Origin: JAEZDR01 sp039811185
Lineage (GTDB): Bacteria > Bacteroidota > Bacteroidia > Chitinophagales > Chitinophagaceae
NCBI GenBank assembly: GCA_039811185.1
Contig: JBDHYF010000006.1
Span: 105,510-169,509, forward strand
Direction of reading: 5' to 3'
Length of the DNA: 64,000 nucleotides
The notes beneath the pieces were generated by a model. The model did no database searches and was not told the DNA's origin. It saw nothing but the letters and a program-made list of their open reading frames with translations. Below, piece after piece: positions 61,021 through 64,000 of this stretch. The position numbers and the translations under genes were made by a program. The stretch's first letter is position 1, and each line of letters begins with the position of its first letter.

Positions 61021-62136
61021 CTAAAACGAAGTGCCAGCGCCCATAAAATAGGAAACGGGATTGGTGTTTACTGTCGTTTTAAGGACGGCAAAGTTAGGAA
61101 ATTTTGATTCTAAAATTTCAAATATTAAATCAATAGTGTATTGTTCGCTTTCAAAATGGCCAATATCGGCAAGCACTAATTTTTGTTCCGCATCAAAAAA
61201 TTCATGATACTTAACATCAGAGGTTACAAACACATCGGCTTTTTGTTGGATGGCATTTCTTGTGAATGAACTGCCCGAGCCGCCGCAAACCGCAATAGTT
61301 TTAACATTCTTCCCCAACAGCTCCGTATGTTTTACCACCGGTACTCTAAATCTTTCCTGCAATAACAAAAGCATTTCCTTTTCTGAAATCTCCCTGTCCA
61401 GTTCGCCCACAATGCCGATTCCAACCTGAAGATTTTCATTCTCCAGTTGAACAATGTCGTAGGCCACCTCTTCATAGGGGTGAGCTTTTATCAGCGCAGC
61501 CACCAGCGACTTGCGGATATGAGAGGGGAAAATCACTTCCAACTTATATTCTTCTTCAATACTCAACTCACCGGCTGTACCGATGTACGGATCACTGCCC
61601 TCCAGTCCGCGGAAAGTGCCTTTGCCTTCGGAAAAATAGCTGCATTTATCGTAGTTCCCGATGTGGCCGGCGCCTGCCCCGAACAACGCATTACTTACCT
61701 GCACCAGATGCGTTAAGGGAACGTAGGTGAACAACTTTTGAAGGCCGCCCGGCTCCGGCGCCAATACCCGCTGATTGTTTAACCCAATGATGTCAGCAAT
61801 TTTTTTATTCACACCATTATAAACCTTGTCGAGGTTGGTATGCACGGCGTAAACTGCTATCCGATTGCGGATTGCATGCAACACAGTATCCTCAACATAA
61901 TTCCCTCCTGTGAGCTTTTTCAGTCCTTTAAAAATGATGGGATGATGAGAAACAATCAGATTGCAGTTCTTGTCGATGGCGTCCTGAACCACCGCCGGTG
62001 TAACGTCGAGAGAAATCAAAACTCCGGTGCAGGCATCTTTTTTGTTTCCGGTAATCAGCTGTGCATTATCGTACGACTCTTGATAATCCGGCGGGGCAAA
62101 ACTGCTTAAAACAGCAAGTATTTCTTCAATCAGCAT
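61021..62136 (-). CDS. Nif3-like dinuclear metal protein
   Basis: 371 aa, the long form with an inserted PII-like domain (about 125-235). Metal ligands visible: His64-His65 in VSHHPIIF, VHTNLDKV with His and Asp, and the late DIGHFESEQ. Bacterial relatives are called GTP cyclohydrolase I type 2, but activity is not proven generally. It is paired with the COG1579 zinc-ribbon protein, 21 bases away, the conserved arrangement. It is divergent from the PafA phosphatase gene. Confidence 0.93.
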   Translation of the reverse strand: MLIEEILAVLSSFAPPDYQESYDNAQLITGNKKDACTGVLISLDVTPAVVQDAIDKNCNLIVSHHPIIFKGLKKLTGGNYVEDTVLHAIRNRIAVYAVHTNLDKVYNGVNKKIADIIGLNNQRVLAPEPGGLQKLFTYVPLTHLVQVSNALFGAGAGHIGNYDKCSYFSEGKGTFRGLEGSDPYIGTAGELSIEEEYKLEVIFPSHIRKSLVAALIKAHPYEEVAYDIVQLENENLQVGIGIVGELDREISEKEMLLLLQERFRVPVVKHTELLGKNVKTIAVCGGSGSSFTRNAIQQKADVFVTSDVKYHEFFDAEQKLVLADIGHFESEQYTIDLIFEILESKFPNFAVLKTTVNTNPVSYFMGAGTSF

Positions 62137-62218
62137 GGTGCATAATTATGGAAAAAATTTTTATAAAATAGCATATCCATCATTGAATAATTATATTGCC
62201 ACAGAAAAATTTGCGCTA

Positions 62219-63844
62219 ATGAGAAATGCTCGTTTTTTAGTGTGTGCCCTGTTGGTGCTGGGCGCACTTACCGGATTTGCACAGAAGAACAAAGAACAGA
62301 AAAAACCGAAAATTGTTGTTGGAATTGTTGTTGACCAAATGCGGTGGGATTATCTGCATACGTATTACGACCGGTTTGTTTCGGGCGGCTTCAAGCGTTT
62401 GTTTGATGGCGGATATAGCTGTGAAAACACGTTTATACCTTATGTGCCTACTTACACTTCGGCCGGGCATGCCAGTGTTTACACCGGCTCTGTTCCTGCG
62501 CTTCACGGCATTGTAGCCAATTACTGGTACAACCGGCATGAGAAAAGAGACGTTTATTGTACAGAAGACAACAGTGTTAAGGGGGTTGGAAGCAGTTCGA
62601 AGTATGGACGAATGAGCCCTAAGAATTTATGGGCAACTACGGTAACAGACGAGCTGCGCATAGCGTCGGGCTTTCAGTCGAAGGTGATTGGGATTGCCAT
62701 AAAGGACCGTGGGGCTATTTTGCCTGCGGGCCACTCAGCCAACGCTGCTTATTGGTTTGATAACGAAAGTGGTGGTTTTATTTCGAGCAGTTACTATATG
62801 AATGATTTTCCCAGATGGATGTCGGACTTCAACAATCAGAAACTTGCCGATAAGTACATGATGAACGATTGGAATCTTCTTTATCCCCCAGGCAAGTATC
62901 GCCACTTAAACGAAGACAGCGCCTATTTTGAAAACGATTTGCCCGGTGGCCGTAACCACTTTCCGCATCGCTTTACTCAAGACAAGAAACACCGCTATGA
63001 AGCCTTTAAAACGTCGCCTTTTGGTAACACGCTCACCTTTGAAGCGGCAAAAGCAGCTATTGAAGGGGAGAAACTCGGCTCCGGCACAGCAACAGATTTT
63101 CTGGCGCTCAGCTTTTCCTCTACCGACTATGTAGGCCATACTTTCGGAACGCAAAGCCTCGAGTTACAGGACACCTACTTACGACTGGATAAGGAGATGG
63201 AAGGGTTTCTTACTTATTTGGACGAGAAGTTTGGGAAAGACAACTATCTGATATTTCTGACGTCCGATCACGGCGTAACACATACCGCCGGTTTCCTAAA
63301 TAAATACAAGCTGCCCGGCGGCGCCCTGAGAGAACACTTTCAACTGAAGAAATACGTGTCCGACATCGTAAAAAACAACTTGAAGATGGAAGATGCCGTG
63401 ATTAAAATCACCAACGACCAAATATTCTTAAACCGGAGTTTACCGGCAGCCGAATTAGCTGTTCTGAAGAAGTTAATCATCGACTCGTTAAGCGCTCAGC
63501 CTTATTTTTCTAACGTGGTTGATTTGGAAAGATTAAGCGAATCGAGCTTGCCAACGATTGTAAAGGAAAGAATACTGAATGGATTTAATCAATACCTCAG
63601 CGGCGATATTCAGTACGTTTTCAGACCCGGATGGTACGACTACGGGATGCGTGGCACAAAGCATGGCGCGTGGAATGTGTATGATGCCCGGATTCCGTTA
63701 TTGTTTTATGGCGCAAACATAAAAGCGGGTAAACTTTACCGCGAAGTGTATATGACCGATATTGCTCCAACCGTTGCCGCACTCTTACGCGTTCAGGCGC
63801 CTGATGCCAGCATAGGAAGAGTGATTGAAGAAGTGGTGGATTAA
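62219..63844 (+). CDS. pafA: PafA-type alkaline phosphatase
   Basis: 541 aa periplasmic monoesterase that frees phosphate. From the ATG at 62219 there is a signal peptide cut after GFAQ (residue 22). The metal site begins at Asp39 in GIVVDQMRWDY. The nucleophile is Thr80 in YTSAGHA, followed by Asn101, and the phosphate-binding Lys162 and Arg164 in AIKDRGA, matching PafA of Elizabethkingia (Thr79, Asn100, Lys162, Arg164). TSDHGVTHT follows. The frame is open 28 codons upstream, but these have no signal peptide. A tRNA-Met follows on the same strand. Confidence 0.9.
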   Translation: MRNARFLVCALLVLGALTGFAQKNKEQKKPKIVVGIVVDQMRWDYLHTYYDRFVSGGFKRLFDGGYSCENTFIPYVPTYTSAGHASVYTGSVPALHGIVANYWYNRHEKRDVYCTEDNSVKGVGSSSKYGRMSPKNLWATTVTDELRIASGFQSKVIGIAIKDRGAILPAGHSANAAYWFDNESGGFISSSYYMNDFPRWMSDFNNQKLADKYMMNDWNLLYPPGKYRHLNEDSAYFENDLPGGRNHFPHRFTQDKKHRYEAFKTSPFGNTLTFEAAKAAIEGEKLGSGTATDFLALSFSSTDYVGHTFGTQSLELQDTYLRLDKEMEGFLTYLDEKFGKDNYLIFLTSDHGVTHTAGFLNKYKLPGGALREHFQLKKYVSDIVKNNLKMEDAVIKITNDQIFLNRSLPAAELAVLKKLIIDSLSAQPYFSNVVDLERLSESSLPTIVKERILNGFNQYLSGDIQYVFRPGWYDYGMRGTKHGAWNVYDARIPLLFYGANIKAGKLYREVYMTDIAPTVAALLRVQAPDASIGRVIEEVVD

Positions 63845-63885
63845 TTTAAACGATTTGTAAAAAATTGCAGAAGATAAAAAACGAT

Positions 63886-63915
63886 TTTGCAGAATAAGAA
63901 AAGCGCTTATTTTTG
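63886..63915 (+). promoter_or_regulatory. Promoter of tRNA-Met
   Basis: TTTG (63886-63889), 18 bases, TATTTTTG (63908-63915): exact boxes at one base under the usual spacing. It ends nine bases before the tRNA 5' end, so transcription starts almost at the mature end. Confidence 0.75.
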
Positions 63916-63924
63916 CACCCCTTT

Positions 63925-63998
63925 GGCGAGGTAGCTCAGATGGTTAGAGCGCAGGATTCATAACCCTGAGGTCACGGGTTCAACTCCCGTCTTCGCTA
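63925..63998 (+). tRNA. tRNA-Met (anticodon CAT), probably elongator
   Basis: A 74-base cloverleaf: acceptor GGCGAGG with CTTCGCT (with G-U pairs), D stem GCTC/GAGC, anticodon stem CAGGA/CCCTG around TTCATAA (A31-C39 mismatch, as often in this tRNA), T arm ACGGG-TTCAACT-CCCGT, discriminator A. No three G-C pairs at the loop, so not the initiator. The Ile2 (CAT with lysidine) tRNA is an alternative not excluded. CCA is not encoded. It ends two bases before the window edge. Confidence 0.88.
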
Positions 63999-64000
63999 CA

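Noticed and set aside
63925..63998. Initiator tRNA-fMet
   Set aside because: The three G-C pairs in the anticodon stem that mark the initiator are absent.
1..64000. CRISPR arrays, insertion sequences, prophage, toxin-antitoxin genes
   Set aside because: No spaced repeats, transposase, integrase or paired small toxin genes were seen.

Overview
The window reads as ordinary chromosome from a member of the Bacteroidota, most like Chitinophagales/Chitinophagaceae. The signs are TTTG-N19-TAnnTTTG promoters (the sigma-ABfr type), almost no Shine-Dalgarno sequences, a fused branched-chain 2-oxoacid dehydrogenase E1, a PafA-type alkaline phosphatase, lineage families such as DUF3810, DUF6702, DUF2490 and DUF2795, and many lipoproteins and secreted proteins with Bacteroidetes-style signals. 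No phage, insertion sequence, CRISPR array, integrase or rRNA is visible. About 60 protein genes and two tRNAs fill the sequence densely, and no gene-free stretch exceeds 300 bases.

Layout. 1-9.6 kb: start of a cysteine desulfurase, glmM, a methyltransferase, lpxK overlapping rnr, tRNA-Val, pyrR, a secreted unknown, a bacilliredoxin and lgt. 9.7-16.3 kb: a tight menaquinone operon menF-menD-menB-menA-menC-menE, met tail to tail by a LuxE-like adenylating protein. 17.3-22.1 kb: a lipoprotein, a degenerate UbiA-fold membrane protein, an M42 aminopeptidase, a pair of unknown membrane-associated proteins and a glutamine amidotransferase. 22.2-30.5 kb: rpoB and rpoC on their own strong promoter, without the usual rplKAJL genes upstream. 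30.6-40.7 kb: Skp/OmpH-like protein, L25, PepSY-like protein, a large hybrid histidine kinase, fused E1, a fumarylacetoacetase-family hydrolase, pth, a membrane histidine kinase and a fasciclin lipoprotein. 40.8-45.9 kb: DUF6702/DUF3810 pair, yceD-rpmF-plsX operon, rpsP and an LPS glycosyltransferase. 46-55.4 kb: ligase-associated exonuclease plus ATP-dependent DNA ligase, rluD-type pseudouridine synthase, DCC protein, DUF4197, FAD oxidoreductase, glutaminyl cyclotransferase, PAP2 phosphatase, DUF2490 and a LolD-like ATPase. 55.5-64 kb: DUF2795, SemiSWEET, fabI, recN, TPR protein, zinc-ribbon coiled coil, Nif3-like protein, PafA phosphatase and tRNA-Met.

The genes are mainly core functions: envelope building (lpxK, lgt, glmM, plsX, fabI, GT9, Skp-like), respiration (men), transcription and translation (rpoBC, L25, L32, S16, pth, rnr, two tRNAs) and DNA repair (recN, ligase module). 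I found no convincing new multi-gene system. The items most worth a second look are the UbiA-like protein that keeps only one of the two Asp motifs, the LuxE-like protein at the end of the men operon, the unknown 175 aa/HTTM-like membrane pair nearby, the DUF3810 membrane protein with a zinc-protease motif, the detached rpoBC unit, four convergent gene pairs sharing the same 4-base overlapping stop, and promoter boxes that end within a few bases of start codons.
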